From: an uncultured Gemmiger sp.
Lineage (GTDB): Bacteria > Bacillota > Clostridia > Oscillospirales > Ruminococcaceae
Assembly: GCA_944388245.1 (NCBI GenBank)
Contig: CALXIA010000010.1
Span: 1 to 54,676, forward strand
DNA: 54,676 nucleotides
Reading direction: 5' to 3'
The notes beneath the pieces are model-generated. The model ran no database searches, was not told where the DNA came from, and saw only the letters and a program-made list of their open reading frames with translations. Below are positions 43,312 through 52,553 of this stretch, one piece after another (within the stretch, counting starts at the first letter, position 1; every line of letters begins with the position of its first letter). The position numbers and the translations under genes were made by a program.

Positions 43312-44135
43312 CTGGTCTCCTTTCCGGCGTTCAGCCAGCTGTTTCCCATCTCCCGGAACCGGCGCTGCCGGTGGCGGGCCGGGTCGGCCAGCCTGGCCGC
43401 CCCGCGCAGTTCCTCGGTCAGCGCCTGGTCCAGCGTGCGCCAGAAGGCGATCGGGTCCGCCTGGGCGCCGCCGGCCGGTTCGGGCAGGACCCGGTCGATG
43501 ACCTGGTAGTCCAGCAGGTCGGCGGCGGTGAGCTTCATCACCTCGCAGGCCTCCTGGGCCCGGCTGCTGTCCTTCCACAGGATGGAGGCGAACCCCTCCG
43601 GCGAGAGAACCGAATAGACCGCGTTCTCCGCCATCAGCACCCGGTTGCCCATGGCCAGGGCCAGCGCCCCGCCGCTTCCGCCCTCGCCCAGAATCACCGC
43701 GATCAGCGGCACGGCCAGGGTGCTCATCCGGGCCAGGCAGGCGGCGATGGCCGCCCCCTGGCCCCGGGCTTCGGCCTCAAGGCCCGGATAGGCCCCCGGC
43801 GTATCCACAAAGGTCAGGATGGGGCGGCCGAACTTTTCCGCCTGGTCCATAGCCCGCAGCGCCTTGCGGTATCCCTCGGGGGTGGGCATGCCGAAACGGC
43901 AGGCCAGGTTCTGTTCCAGGTCGGCCCCTTTGCGGGTGCCCAGCACCGTGACCGGCCGCCCGTGAAACAGCCCTATCCCCGCCAGCACCGCCGGGTCGTC
44001 GGCGCACAGCCGGTCGCCCCGGTGCTCAAAAAAGTCGGTGAAGAGGGCCTTCACCGCGCCCGCCACGCCGGGACGGCCCGGCGCCCGGGCCAGCGCCACC
44101 CGCTGGGCGGGGGTCACAGGATCAGATCGCGTCAC
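43308..44135 (-). CDS. accA: Acetyl-CoA carboxylase carboxyltransferase subunit alpha (GTG start)
   Basis: 275 residues, shorter than the E. coli protein because the N-terminal helical part is reduced. [32 protein letters not shown] and [16 protein letters not shown] are the conserved CoA and transferase segments; [12 protein letters not shown] near the end. I choose the GTG at 44133-44135: GGGAGG lies 8 bases upstream, and the start overlaps accD by 14 bases. Pairs with AccD. Confidence 0.92.
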   Translation of the reverse strand: MTRSDPVTPAQRVALARAPGRPGVAGAVKALFTDFFEHRGDRLCADDPAVLAGIGLFHGRPVTVLGTRKGADLEQNLACRFGMPTPEGYRKALRAMDQAEKFGRPILTFVDTPGAYPGLEAEARGQGAAIAACLARMSTLAVPLIAVILGEGGSGGALALAMGNRVLMAENAVYSVLSPEGFASILWKDSSRAQEACEVMKLTAADLLDYQVIDRVLPEPAGGAQADPIAFWRTLDQALTEELRGAARLADPARHRQRRFREMGNSWLNAGKETR

Positions 44136-45012
44136 GGCGCGCACCTCCCTTTTGATGCAGGCGCAGCAGCAGGGCCAGGGTGTCCCGCATTTTGCCGCGG
44201 GGCACCACCGCGTCCACAAAGCCGTGTTCCTGCAGATATTCCGCCCGCTGGAATCCCTCGGGCAGGGTCTGGCCGATGGTCTGTTCGATGACCCGGGGGC
44301 CGGCAAAGCCGATCAGCGCCTCCGGCTCGGCCAGGGTTACGTCCCCCAGCATGGCGAAGCTGGCGGTGACCCCGCCGGTGGTGGGGTGGGTCAGGCAGGC
44401 AATGTACAGCCCGCCTTTGTCCCGGAACCGGGTCACGGCGGCGGCGGTCTTGCCCATCTGCATCAGGGACAGGATCCCCTCCTGCATCCGGGCCCCGCCC
44501 GAAGCACAGAACACGATCAGCGGGACCCGGGCTTTTTCGGCCGTCTCGGCGGCGCGGGCGATCTTCTCCCCCACGGCCACCCCCATGCTGCCCATGAGGA
44601 ACCGGCTGTCCAGCACCGCCACCACCGCGGGCAGGCCCCCGATCCGGCCCTTGGCGGCCACCGCCGCCTCCCGCAGACCGGTGCGCCGGCGCAGGCCGGT
44701 CAGCTTCTCCCCGTAGCCGGGAAAGGCCAGCGGGTCCCCCGCCGTCAGCTCCGCGTCCAGTTCCTGAAAGGAGCCCTCGTCCAGCACCAGGGACAGCCGC
44801 CGGTAGGCCCCCACCGGCCGGTGAAAGCCGCACGCCGGGCAGACCAGCAGGTTTTTCTCCCACTGGGCCCGGGGCACGGCCTTGTGGCAGCGGGGGCACT
44901 GTTCAAACACCGGCGCGCCGGCCGATAGCCGGGGTTGGAAAGGCCGCTCGCCCTCCCGCCGGACTTTCAGCCGCAGCATCCGCTGCCGCCGGGCGGCAAA
45001 CCAGTTGTTCAT
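44122..45012 (-). CDS. accD: Acetyl-CoA carboxylase carboxyltransferase subunit beta
   Basis: 296 residues. N-terminal zinc finger (CPRCHKAV ... VCPACGFH), then the crotonase-fold transferase: [35 protein letters not shown] and [14 protein letters not shown]. Coupled to accC by ATGA. Confidence 0.95.
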   Translation of the reverse strand: MNNWFAARRQRMLRLKVRREGERPFQPRLSAGAPVFEQCPRCHKAVPRAQWEKNLLVCPACGFHRPVGAYRRLSLVLDEGSFQELDAELTAGDPLAFPGYGEKLTGLRRRTGLREAAVAAKGRIGGLPAVVAVLDSRFLMGSMGVAVGEKIARAAETAEKARVPLIVFCASGGARMQEGILSLMQMGKTAAAVTRFRDKGGLYIACLTHPTTGGVTASFAMLGDVTLAEPEALIGFAGPRVIEQTIGQTLPEGFQRAEYLQEHGFVDAVVPRGKMRDTLALLLRLHQKGGARRDAI

Positions 45013-46388
45013 TCGCTTGTTTCCTCCACGCGGCTCAGCCGCAGCAGGCTTTCCAGATTCTGCTCCAGAAAGCCGGTATCGTACTCGCCCTTGAGATAGG
45101 CCGGGTGGTACAGGATCATGTGGGCCAGATCGGCCCCGGTGGGGTAGCCCTCCACCACCAGCTCCTCCAGCGCCCGGCGCATCCGGCGGATGGCCTGCAG
45201 GCGGGTGGGGGCGTGGACGATGACCTTGGCCGCCAGGGAATCGTACCAGGGGCTCAATTCGCAGCCGTTGTAGAGGGCGGTGTCCACCCGCACCCCGCAG
45301 CCGCCCGGCAGATGCAGAAACCGGGTGATCCCCGGCGCGGGCCGGAAGTCGCGGGCCGGGTCCTCGGCGTTGACCCGTACCTCGATGGCGTGGCCCTGCA
45401 AGGTCACCTGCTCCTGGCGCACCGGCAGTTCCAGCCCGGCGGCGATCCGCAGCTGTTCCCGCACCAGGTCCACCCCGGTGACCATCTCGGTGATCGGGTG
45501 CTCCACCTGGATGCGGGTATTCATCTCGATAAAGTAGTAGTTGCCCGCTTTGTCCAGCACGAACTCCACCGTGCCCGCGCCCTCGTAGCCGCAGGCCCGG
45601 GCGGCCCGCACCGCGTCCTGGCCCATGCGGGCCCGCAGATCGGCGTTGAGCGCCCGGCTGGGGGATTCCTCCATGAGTTTCTGGTTGCGCCGCTGGATGG
45701 AGCAGTCCCGCTCGCCCAGGTGGATCACATGGCCCTGGCTGTCGGCCAGGATCTGAAACTCGATATGGCGGGGATCCAGGATGAGCTTTTCCAGGTACAT
45801 CTCCCCGTCTCCGAAGCAGGACAGCGCCTCGGCCTGGGCCTGTTCAAACGCGGCGACCAGGTCCTCGGGCGCGAACACCCGGCGCATCCCCCGCCCGCCG
45901 CCGCCGGCGCTGGCCTTGATCAGCACCGGATAGCCGATCCGCTCCGCTACCCGGGCCGCGGAGAGGGCGTCGGGCACCGGCCCGTCCGAGCCGGGCACCA
46001 CCGGCACCCCCGCCGCCTGCATCTGTTTGCGGGCGGCGGCTTTGTTGCCCATGAGGCGGATCACATCCCCGGAGGGTCCAATAAACTTCAGCCCGCAGCC
46101 GGCGCACAGATCGGCAAACTCCGCGTTTTCCGAAAGAAACCCATAGCCGGGATGCACCCCGTCGCAGCCGCTCTCCACCGCGGCGGTGAGCACCGCGGTC
46201 TGGTTGAGATAGCTGTCCGCGGCCCGGGGCGGCCCGATACAGACCGCCCGGGTGGCCAGCTGCACCGGCAGCGACGCCGCGTCGGCGGTGGAGTAGACGG
46301 CCACCGTTTCAATGTCCAGTTCCCGGCAGGCGCGGATGATCCGCACCGCGATTTCGCCCCGGTTGGCGATCAAAACCCGTTTCAGCAT
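45009..46388 (-). CDS. accC: Biotin carboxylase subunit of acetyl-CoA carboxylase
   Basis: 459 residues. ATP-grasp enzyme that carboxylates biotin on AccB. VLIANRGEIAVRIIRAC, the glycine loop SAGGGGRGMR, SIQRRNQKLMEE and EMNTRIQVEHPITE are present. It begins 3 bases after the accB stop. Complete and normal length. Confidence 0.96.
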   Translation of the reverse strand: MLKRVLIANRGEIAVRIIRACRELDIETVAVYSTADAASLPVQLATRAVCIGPPRAADSYLNQTAVLTAAVESGCDGVHPGYGFLSENAEFADLCAGCGLKFIGPSGDVIRLMGNKAAARKQMQAAGVPVVPGSDGPVPDALSAARVAERIGYPVLIKASAGGGGRGMRRVFAPEDLVAAFEQAQAEALSCFGDGEMYLEKLILDPRHIEFQILADSQGHVIHLGERDCSIQRRNQKLMEESPSRALNADLRARMGQDAVRAARACGYEGAGTVEFVLDKAGNYYFIEMNTRIQVEHPITEMVTGVDLVREQLRIAAGLELPVRQEQVTLQGHAIEVRVNAEDPARDFRPAPGITRFLHLPGGCGVRVDTALYNGCELSPWYDSLAAKVIVHAPTRLQAIRRMRRALEELVVEGYPTGADLAHMILYHPAYLKGEYDTGFLEQNLESLLRLSRVEETSE

Positions 46389-46391
46389 GGC

Positions 46392-46829
46392 TCACAACTC
46401 CCGGATCCGGAACAGCGGCGTATCAAAGCCCACCAGTTCCCCGTCCTCTGCCAGCACCGCCAGCACCTCGCAGTCGCAGGGGGCCGTCACCTGGTTGATC
46501 ATCTTCATGGCCTCCAGCAGGCAGACCGGCTCGCCTTTTTTGCGCCGCGCGCCCGGGGTGACAAAGGGGGCCGCGCCCGGCTGTGGGGCCACATAGAAGG
46601 TGCCCACCAGCGGCGCCTTGATGCAGGGCGCGTTCTCCTCCGCCGGGGTCTCCTGCACCTGCGCGGGGGGCGCGGCGACGGCTGCAGCCGCGGCCGGGGC
46701 CGACGTGGCAACGGGCGCCGGCCCCGCCTTTTCCAGCACCAGACGGGCGCCGCCCGCTTCGTACTCCAGACGGGCCAGACTGCCCGCCTCAAATCGGTCC
46801 ATCAATGCAAACAGTTCCGGCTGTGTCAT
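46392..46829 (-). CDS. accB: Biotin carboxyl carrier protein
   Basis: 145 residues. C-terminal biotinyl domain with LLEAMKMINQV (biotin on K109), preceded by an Ala/Pro-rich mobile linker (about 37-65). GGAGGGCTTTGT before the ATG. Second gene of the operon, 29 bases after acpP. Confidence 0.95.
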   Translation of the reverse strand: MTQPELFALMDRFEAGSLARLEYEAGGARLVLEKAGPAPVATSAPAAAAAVAAPPAQVQETPAEENAPCIKAPLVGTFYVAPQPGAAPFVTPGARRKKGEPVCLLEAMKMINQVTAPCDCEVLAVLAEDGELVGFDTPLFRIREL

Positions 46830-46858
46830 ACAAAGCCCTCCTCTCGCGGCCGCCGTTT

Positions 46859-47083
46859 TCAGGCGTGCGCCTCCAGATAGCGCACAATATCCCCCACCGT
46901 CTTCATATTCGGCAGTTCCTCGTCCGGGATGCCGGCGCCCAGTTCATCCTCCAGCGCCATGTTCAGTTCCACCGCGTCCAGGCTGTCCGCTTCCAGATCC
47001 TCCGCCAGGCGCGCGTCCATCGTCACCTGGTCCATCTCACAGTTCAGGGTATCCACCACGATCTTCTTGACCTTTTCCAACAT
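46859..47083 (-). CDS. acpP: Acyl carrier protein
   Basis: 74 residues, acidic. The phosphopantetheine serine is S34 in EADSLDAVEL. The ATG at 47081-47083 is preceded by AAGAAGGA; an upstream ATG would add 12 residues lying over the operator region. First gene of the fatty-acid operon. Confidence 0.95.
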   Translation of the reverse strand: MLEKVKKIVVDTLNCEMDQVTMDARLAEDLEADSLDAVELNMALEDELGAGIPDEELPNMKTVGDIVRYLEAHA

Positions 47084-47117
47084 TCTGGTATCCTTCTTTC
47101 CCGATTTTGATTCAAAC

Positions 47118-47145
47118 ATTTTAATTAAAATAATTTAACTAAATT
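47118..47145. promoter_or_regulatory. Two adjacent AT palindromes, likely MarR/FabT operators
   Basis: ATTTTAATTAAAAT (47118-47131) and AATTTAACTAAATT (47132-47145, two-base centre) are back to back, just after the expected transcription start of the acpP operon. AT-rich inverted repeats of this size are typical FabT-type sites; binding by the MarR protein at 36449 is inferred. Confidence 0.72.
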
Positions 47146-47154
47146 GTTTTAAGC

Positions 47155-47184
47155 ATCTTACACCCACCGGGTCGGGTTTGTCAA
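47155..47184 (-). promoter_or_regulatory. Sigma-A promoter of the fatty-acid synthesis operon
   Basis: On the minus strand: TTGACA (47179-47184), 18 bases, TG-TAAGAT (-10 at 47155-47160). It drives a run of twelve genes from acpP to fabZ. Confidence 0.82.
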
Positions 47185-47212
47185 GGAGAATTTTCTGCAC
47201 CGGCATACAAAA

Positions 47213-47250
47213 AGGGCGGGAGGCGTTCCGTAGGAACAGCCTCCCGCCCT
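47213..47250 (-). terminator. Terminator of the LacI gene at 47289-48362
   Basis: AGGGCGGGAGGC / GCCTCCCGCCCT stem with an inner GTTCC/GGAAC stem, followed on the minus strand by TTTTTG. It stops transcription 28 bases before the -35 of the fatty-acid operon, which shares the strand. Confidence 0.88.
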
Positions 47251-47288
47251 GGGGAGAAACTTATACAGAAAAAAATTGTCCTCTCGGC

Positions 47289-48362
47289 TCACCGGGTGGT
47301 ATTGCAGGGGCCGGTGGAACCGCGCTGGATCAGCTGCGGCGTGTATTCGATCTTGTTTACCATGGCGGGCTGCGCGGCGGACCGCTTCTCATTCTGCGCC
47401 AGGATCATATCCACCGCCGAACGGCAGCGGGTATGCAGATGGTGGTCGATGGTGGTCAGGGCCGGGGTGGTGACCCCGGAGGCGAAGATGTTGTCAAACC
47501 CGCAGACCGAATAATCCCGCGGCACCCGGAACCCCTGGGTCTGCAGTTCGTTCAGAATTCCCAGGGCCGTCATGTCGTTGACCCCGATCAGGGCTGTGGC
47601 CTCCCCTTTTCGGCGCAGAAATTCCGCCGCCAGACGCCGGCCCACCGCGTATTCGTAGGGCATGCCGTCGTCCTGTATGTCGGTCTCGGCCCGCAGATCC
47701 TCCACAATGGCCTCCAGCGCGTTGGTAAGGCCGTGGGATTCCAGTTGCCGGCGGATCCCCTCCAGCCGCTGACCGCGGGCCAGGGTGAACTGGTTGAAGG
47801 GGGTGGACAGAAACGCCAGTTTCCGGTGCCCAAGCTGATACAGGTGTTCCGCCAGCATCGCCCCCGCGTTCACATTGCTCAACTCAATGGAGCAGATCGC
47901 CATATCCGCCTGCTTTTCCCCGATCAGCACTACCGGTGTGGTGGCCGAGACCTGCTCGATCAAATGGGGGAAACTGGGCAGAAAGGTATAGATCACCCCG
48001 TCCACATGACCGCTCAAAAATGTGTCCAAATAGTATTTTTCAAGATCTGATTTACGAAATGTATTGCAAACGATCACCCGATACCCCAAAGAATCGGCAT
48101 AGTCCTCCACCGCCTGGATCAATTCCGAATAATAGGGATTGGTCAGGGTGGGGGTCAGCACCAGCAGCATGCGGCTGCTTTTGCGTGACGGCTGCTTTTT
48201 CCGCCGGGGCAGTTCATACCCCAATTCCTGCGCGGCGGCAAAGACCTTTTCCTTGGTCTCGCTGCTGAAGGTGATCTTATCGCTGTTGTTCAGGATCAGG
48301 GATACGGTGGCCTGGGATACCCCCGCCAGACGGGCAACATCCTGCGAAGTGGCTTTTTTCAT
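47289..48362 (-). CDS. LacI-family regulator next to the PfkB/aldolase operon
   Basis: 357 residues. Helix-turn-helix KATSQDVARLAGVSQATVSL, basic hinge with RRKKQPSRKSSR, then a ligand domain (LVLTPTLTNPYYSELIQAVED, HVDGVIYTF, VCGFDNIFASGVTTP). The ATG at 48360-48362 has AAAAGGAGG upstream; earlier codons overlap its promoter. Divergent from the kinase/aldolase/dehydrogenase operon, its probable target, with AT palindromes by both promoters. Confidence 0.93.
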   Translation of the reverse strand: MKKATSQDVARLAGVSQATVSLILNNSDKITFSSETKEKVFAAAQELGYELPRRKKQPSRKSSRMLLVLTPTLTNPYYSELIQAVEDYADSLGYRVIVCNTFRKSDLEKYYLDTFLSGHVDGVIYTFLPSFPHLIEQVSATTPVVLIGEKQADMAICSIELSNVNAGAMLAEHLYQLGHRKLAFLSTPFNQFTLARGQRLEGIRRQLESHGLTNALEAIVEDLRAETDIQDDGMPYEYAVGRRLAAEFLRRKGEATALIGVNDMTALGILNELQTQGFRVPRDYSVCGFDNIFASGVTTPALTTIDHHLHTRCRSAVDMILAQNEKRSAAQPAMVNKIEYTPQLIQRGSTGPCNTTR

Positions 48363-48398
48363 ACGCCGCGATCCTCCTTTTAATAATATCACACTAAT

Positions 48399-48427
48399 AT
48401 TATAAAATAACTTGCGGCGAAAGTCAA
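48399..48427 (-). promoter_or_regulatory. Sigma-A promoter of the LacI gene at 47289-48362
   Basis: On the minus strand: TTGACT (48422-48427), 17 bases, TATAAT (48399-48404). The element AATAT-N7-ATATT at 48384-48400 overlaps and follows the -10, placed for autoregulation. Confidence 0.85.
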
Positions 48428-48482
48428 ACAAACTGCCCAAATCTACAAAAAATCTTTTGGCAGTTCCAGCGGCTTTATCCTA

Positions 48483-48511
48483 TTGACACAAAACGTTTCC
48501 CGGCATATACT
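48483..48511 (+). promoter_or_regulatory. Sigma-A promoter of the kinase/aldolase operon
   Basis: TTGACA (48483-48488), 17 bases, TATACT (48506-48511). An AAAACGTTT core sits in the spacer. Confidence 0.85.
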
Positions 48512-48537
48512 GTATATGTAATATTTTATTTATACTC

Positions 48538-48557
48538 ATTTATTATTACTAATAAAT
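48538..48557. promoter_or_regulatory. AT-rich operator palindrome ahead of the kinase gene
   Basis: ATTTATTA-TTAC-TAATAAAT, perfect 8-bp arms, about 20 bases past the expected transcription start; a fitting repressor site for the divergent LacI protein. Confidence 0.6.
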
Positions 48558-48596
48558 TATACCAGCGATCCTCACAGTAAAGGCGGTGTGCAAGGT

Positions 48597-49601
48597 ATGG
48601 AAAACACGTGTGACGCCCGACAGCCCGGCGGCATGATCCTGGCGCTGGGCGAACTGTTAATCGATCTGATCCCGGCGCGCGACGGGATGCGACTGGAGGA
48701 CGAGGGCCCGGTGATCAAGACCGCCAGCGGTTCCGCCGGGATCTTTGCCTGCGCGGCGGCGCTGCTGGGCGGCAACAGCGGCTTTATCGGCAAGGTGGGG
48801 CAGGACAGCCTGAGCCGCATGGCCACCCATGTTCTGCGGGAGCAGGGGGTGGACCTCTCCCACCTGGTGCAGACCGACGAGGGGCAGCTGGGGCTGGCCT
48901 TTCTGGAATACTTGCCCGAGGGGCGCAACTACCAATACTACCGCAAAAACTCGGTGGGCAGCACCCTGAGCGCCGACGATCTGGACGAAGCCTATATTGC
49001 CGCGGCCTTTGCGATCCACTTTCCGGGCATGCTGCTGGAGCTGACCCCCCAGATGCGCGGCGCCTGCCAGAAAGCGGTGGAGATCGCCCGGGCCAACGGG
49101 GTGCTGGTGTCCTTTGATCCGAACATCCGCCGGGAACTGACCAGCAACGAGGCCGCGCGGGAGCGGCTGCTCTGGGCGGTGCGCAATGCCGACATCGTGG
49201 CCCCCACCCTGGAGGAAGGCCGGATCGTGACCGGCGAGCGGGAGATCGGGGCGGTGCTGCGGGCGCTGCACGCCATGGGGCCCCGGGTGGTGGCCCTGAC
49301 CCGGGATAAGGACGGGGCGGTGCTCAGCCGGGACGGGCTGGTGGCCTTTGCCCCTGGCATTGACCAGCCGCCCATCGACCCCACCGGCGCGGGAGACACC
49401 CTGGCCGCCGCCCTCTGCGTGGGGGTTCGGGAAGGCATGGACCTGGCCCGGCTGGCCTGTTTCTGCAACTGCGCGGGCACCCTGGCCATCCGGCACAAGG
49501 GCGCCATCGGCATGGCTCTGCCCACCCGGGCGGAGGTGGAGGCCCTGATGGCCTCGGGCGTCTGCCCGGTGACCACCACCCGGCTGAACGAACTGACATA
49601 A
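48597..49601 (+). CDS. PfkB-family sugar (acid) kinase
   Basis: 334 residues. ALGELLIDLIPARDG near the start, SGSAGIFACAAALLGG sugar-binding region, and DPTGAGDTLAAAL with catalytic D267. I take the ATG at 48597-48599; a GTG at 48588 is possible. First gene of an operon with an HpaI-type aldolase and a 2-hydroxyacid dehydrogenase, which suggests a 2-keto-3-deoxy acid or hexose substrate. It is related to but not a close copy of the fructokinase at 13558. Confidence 0.85.
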   Translation: MENTCDARQPGGMILALGELLIDLIPARDGMRLEDEGPVIKTASGSAGIFACAAALLGGNSGFIGKVGQDSLSRMATHVLREQGVDLSHLVQTDEGQLGLAFLEYLPEGRNYQYYRKNSVGSTLSADDLDEAYIAAAFAIHFPGMLLELTPQMRGACQKAVEIARANGVLVSFDPNIRRELTSNEAARERLLWAVRNADIVAPTLEEGRIVTGEREIGAVLRALHAMGPRVVALTRDKDGAVLSRDGLVAFAPGIDQPPIDPTGAGDTLAAALCVGVREGMDLARLACFCNCAGTLAIRHKGAIGMALPTRAEVEALMASGVCPVTTTRLNELT

Positions 49602-49622
49602 GCAAGCAAAAGGAGCGTTTGT

Positions 49623-50387
49623 ATGACAGGACTGAAACAGCGGCTGCAAGCGGGCGAACAGATCCTGGGCACGATGGTGACCACCTTCACCAGCCCGGAT
49701 ATTGCCCGGCTTTTGCAGAACGCGGGATTTGACTATTTTATTGTCGACTGCGAACACGGGGCGTTCACCACCCGGGAGGTGGCCAACATTCTGGCCGAGG
49801 CCCGGGGCATCGGGCTGCCGGGGCTGGTGCGGATCCCGGAGATGCGGCGGGAACACGCGCTGAAGTTCATGGAGATGGGGGCGGCGGGCCTGCTGCTGCC
49901 CAACACCGAATCGGCCGAGCAGGCCCGGATGCTGGTGGACTGTGTGAAATACGCCCCGCTGGGGCACCGGGGGGTATCCCTCTCCCGGCCCCACACCGAT
50001 TTCAAAAAGGTGAACGGCGTCGAGTACATGAAACAGGCCAACGAGAACTCCCTGCTGCTGTGCCAGATCGAGTCCCGGGCCGGGGTGGAACACATTGAGG
50101 AGATCCTGGCGGTGGAGGGCATCGACGTGGCCTTCATCGGCCCCAACGACATGACCCAGGACTACGGCAAGCTGGACCAGTTCGACGACCCGGAGATCGT
50201 GGCCGCCTTTGAGCGGGTGATCGCCGCGGCCCGGGCGGCCGGCAAGTTCTCGGGGGTGCATTTCGGCAGCGCCGCGCCGCTGAAGCCCTGGCTTGGCCGG
50301 GGGATGCAGTGCAACCTGTGGAACAGCGACGCGGGCCTGCTGGGCCTGGGCGCGGCGACCGGCCTGGCCCAGCTGAAAGGAGACTGA
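49623..50387 (+). CDS. HpaI/HpcH-type 2-keto-3-deoxy sugar acid aldolase
   Basis: 254-residue class II aldolase of the citrate lyase beta-like fold. VDCEHGAFTTREV holds the catalytic His/Glu region, GLLLPNTESAEQA the glycine loop, CQIESRAGVEHI a metal Glu, and FIGPNDMTQDYG a metal Asp. Typical members split 2-keto-3-deoxy-rhamnonate or -glucarate to pyruvate plus an aldehyde. AAAGGAG ends eight bases before the ATG. The following dehydrogenase starts 3 bases after its stop. Confidence 0.88.
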   Translation: MTGLKQRLQAGEQILGTMVTTFTSPDIARLLQNAGFDYFIVDCEHGAFTTREVANILAEARGIGLPGLVRIPEMRREHALKFMEMGAAGLLLPNTESAEQARMLVDCVKYAPLGHRGVSLSRPHTDFKKVNGVEYMKQANENSLLLCQIESRAGVEHIEEILAVEGIDVAFIGPNDMTQDYGKLDQFDDPEIVAAFERVIAAARAAGKFSGVHFGSAAPLKPWLGRGMQCNLWNSDAGLLGLGAATGLAQLKGD

Positions 50388-50390
50388 CCC

Positions 50391-51347
50391 ATGAAGATCG
50401 TGATTCTGGACGGATACACCGAAAACCCCGGCGATCTGAGCTGGGCCGGATTCGAAGCGCTGGGGCAGGTGACGGTGTACGACCGCACCCCCCCTTCGGA
50501 GATTCTGGCCCGGGCCAAGGGCGCGGAGGTGTTGCTCACCAACAAGACCCCTCTTTCGGCCGAGACCCTGGCCACCCTGGCGCCACAGCTGCGATACATC
50601 GGGGTGCTGGCCACCGGCTACAACGTGGTGGACGTGGAGGCCGCCAAAGCCCAGGGGGTGCCGGTGTGCAACATCCCCACCTACGGCACCACCGCGGTGG
50701 CCCAGTTTGTCATGGCGCTGCTGCTGGAGTTGTGCCACCATGTGGGGGACCACAGCCGGTCGGTCAAGGCCGGCGACTGGAGCCGCTGCCCGGATTTCTG
50801 CTACTGGAACAGCCCGCTGATCGAACTGGCGGGCAAGACCTTCGGGGTGATCGGGTACGGCCGGATCGGCCGGGCCGCCGCCCGGCTGGCCGCCGCCTTC
50901 GGCATGGAGGTGCTGGCCTACGACACCCACGCCACCGGCATGGACGAGGTAGCCCGGCTGGTCTCGCTGGACGAGGTGCTGGAAAAGAGCGACGTGATCA
51001 GCCTGCACTGCCCGCTGTTTGAGAGCAACCGGGGCATGATCAACCAAGAGAGCATCGCCCGCATGAAGGACGGGGTGCTGCTGATCAACACCTCCCGGGG
51101 GCCGCTGATCGACGAGGCCGCCCTGGCCCAGGCGCTGCACACCGGCAAGGTGGCGGGCGCGGGGCTGGACGTTCTGGAAACCGAGCCCGCCCGGCTGGAC
51201 AATCCCCTGCTGGCCGAGCCGAACTGCCTCATTACCCCCCACATCGCCTGGGCTCCCAAGGAGAGCCGCCAGCGTCTGATGGATATCGCGGTGGCCAACC
51301 TGGCCGCCTGGCTGGACGGCAAACCCCAGAATGTGGTGAATCCCTGA
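50391..51347 (+). CDS. D-isomer-specific 2-hydroxyacid dehydrogenase (glycerate/hydroxypyruvate type)
   Basis: 318 residues. NAD-binding GYGRIGRAAARLAAAFG with an acidic residue after the second strand (AYD), catalytic Arg in NTSRGPLIDEAAL, Glu in DVLETEPA and His in LITPHIAWA. It could reduce a 2-oxo acid or aldehyde-derived acid left by the aldolase step. AAAGGAG upstream. Ends before a bidirectional terminator. Confidence 0.9.
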   Translation: MKIVILDGYTENPGDLSWAGFEALGQVTVYDRTPPSEILARAKGAEVLLTNKTPLSAETLATLAPQLRYIGVLATGYNVVDVEAAKAQGVPVCNIPTYGTTAVAQFVMALLLELCHHVGDHSRSVKAGDWSRCPDFCYWNSPLIELAGKTFGVIGYGRIGRAAARLAAAFGMEVLAYDTHATGMDEVARLVSLDEVLEKSDVISLHCPLFESNRGMINQESIARMKDGVLLINTSRGPLIDEAALAQALHTGKVAGAGLDVLETEPARLDNPLLAEPNCLITPHIAWAPKESRQRLMDIAVANLAAWLDGKPQNVVNP

Positions 51348-51372
51348 ACGATCTCTCCTCACTTTCATCCCA

Positions 51373-51410
51373 ACGAAAAAGGACGCGCCCGCGGGCGCGT
51401 CCTTTTTCGT
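51373..51410. terminator. Bidirectional terminator between convergent operons
   Basis: Perfect 38-bp palindrome: ACGAAAAA, GGACGCGCCC with its complement, TTTTTCGT. It works for both the dehydrogenase and the Gfo/Idh gene. Confidence 0.95.
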
Positions 51411-51422
51411 GCAAGGTTGGGA

Positions 51423-52553
51423 TCACAATTCCACCACCCGGCGCTGGGTATAGGATTCCAGCGCGGCGGTGAGAAGCTGATGGCTGCGCAGCGCCTCGTC
51501 GGGGGTAAAGCACCCGAAGGGGCAATCCAGCCCGCGCAGTTCGCTCACAAAGGCGGCGAACATCTGCAGCAGAGAGTCGGAGAACCCGAACTCAAAGATC
51601 GAGCCGGTGATGGTGGGGTACAGGGTCTTTTGCCCTACCACCAGCCGGGCCCAGGCCTGTTCCCGGCCCACCGCCTGGGTATACCGGATCGCGTTGGGGT
51701 CGTCGGTGGAGAATTTGGCCGACATCTTGAGCCCGTAGATCTCGTACTCCACCGTGTTGGTGCAGCCGGGGGCCATCCGCTTCATCTCCAGCTGCATGGG
51801 GAACCGGTCCCCGGCGTCGTTCTGCGCCTCGCAGAGCAGCAGGGCGTTGTCCCAGGTCTCGCAGGGCACCGGCTCGCCCTTTTCGTTGGGGCGGGTGGGC
51901 ACCAGGTTGGCCAGCTGGGCGCTGACGGTGCGGGGGAACATCCCCAGCCGGAAGGGCAGATGCTGGGTGTGGATGCCCAGATCCCCCATGCAGCCGTAGT
52001 CCCCGTTGGCGGCCCGCATCCGTTTCCAGTTGATGGGCTTGTTCAGGTCCATATCCGAGGAGTGCTTGATGGCGAACCGGGCCTCGATGATCTGCCCGAA
52101 GGCCCCTTCCCGGTACCAGCGCACCATCTGCTGCACCGCCGGATAGTAGGGGAACTCGCTGGCGCACCGCACGAACACCTCCGGGTGTTCCGCCATGGCC
52201 TGGCGGATGGTCTCGCAGGCGGCCAGGTCCATGCCGAAGGGCTTTTCCCCCAGCAGGTGCTTGCCCGCCCGGATCACGTCGCTGTACACCTGGGCGTGCA
52301 GATGGTGGGGCACCGCGCAGTACACCGCCTCCACCTCCGGGTTGGCCAGCATCTCCTTATAATCGGAGTAAAAGTATTTTGTGTCCGGCACCTGCCGGAA
52401 CCAGTCCCGGTTGGCCTGGTTCAGATCACAGGCTGCCACGATCACCGGGCGGGGCAGATCGGCGGCCAGATGCAGCCACCGCATGGACACACTGGCGAAC
52501 TCCCGGCCCATCAGGCCGCAGCCGATCACCCCAAAACGCACAGGCTGGCTCAT
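51423..52553 (-). CDS. Gfo/Idh/MocA-family oxidoreductase
   Basis: 376 residues. N-terminal Rossmann fold (FGVIGCGLMGREFASV), the family's GEKPFG with the catalytic Lys, and GDLGIHTQHL with the active-site Asp/His. ATG at 52551-52553 with AAAGGAGG, overlapping the aminotransferase stop (ATGA). Acts on an unknown sugar or cyclitol; last gene of its operon. Confidence 0.9.
   Translation of the reverse strand: MSQPVRFGVIGCGLMGREFASVSMRWLHLAADLPRPVIVAACDLNQANRDWFRQVPDTKYFYSDYKEMLANPEVEAVYCAVPHHLHAQVYSDVIRAGKHLLGEKPFGMDLAACETIRQAMAEHPEVFVRCASEFPYYPAVQQMVRWYREGAFGQIIEARFAIKHSSDMDLNKPINWKRMRAANGDYGCMGDLGIHTQHLPFRLGMFPRTVSAQLANLVPTRPNEKGEPVPCETWDNALLLCEAQNDAGDRFPMQLEMKRMAPGCTNTVEYEIYGLKMSAKFSTDDPNAIRYTQAVGREQAWARLVVGQKTLYPTITGSIFEFGFSDSLLQMFAAFVSELRGLDCPFGCFTPDEALRSHQLLTAALESYTQRRVVEL

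Noticed and set aside
48657-51368. A 903-codon minus-strand frame opposite the kinase/aldolase/dehydrogenase operon
   Set aside because: Same shadow composition, crosses three real genes on the other strand, and has no ribosome site.
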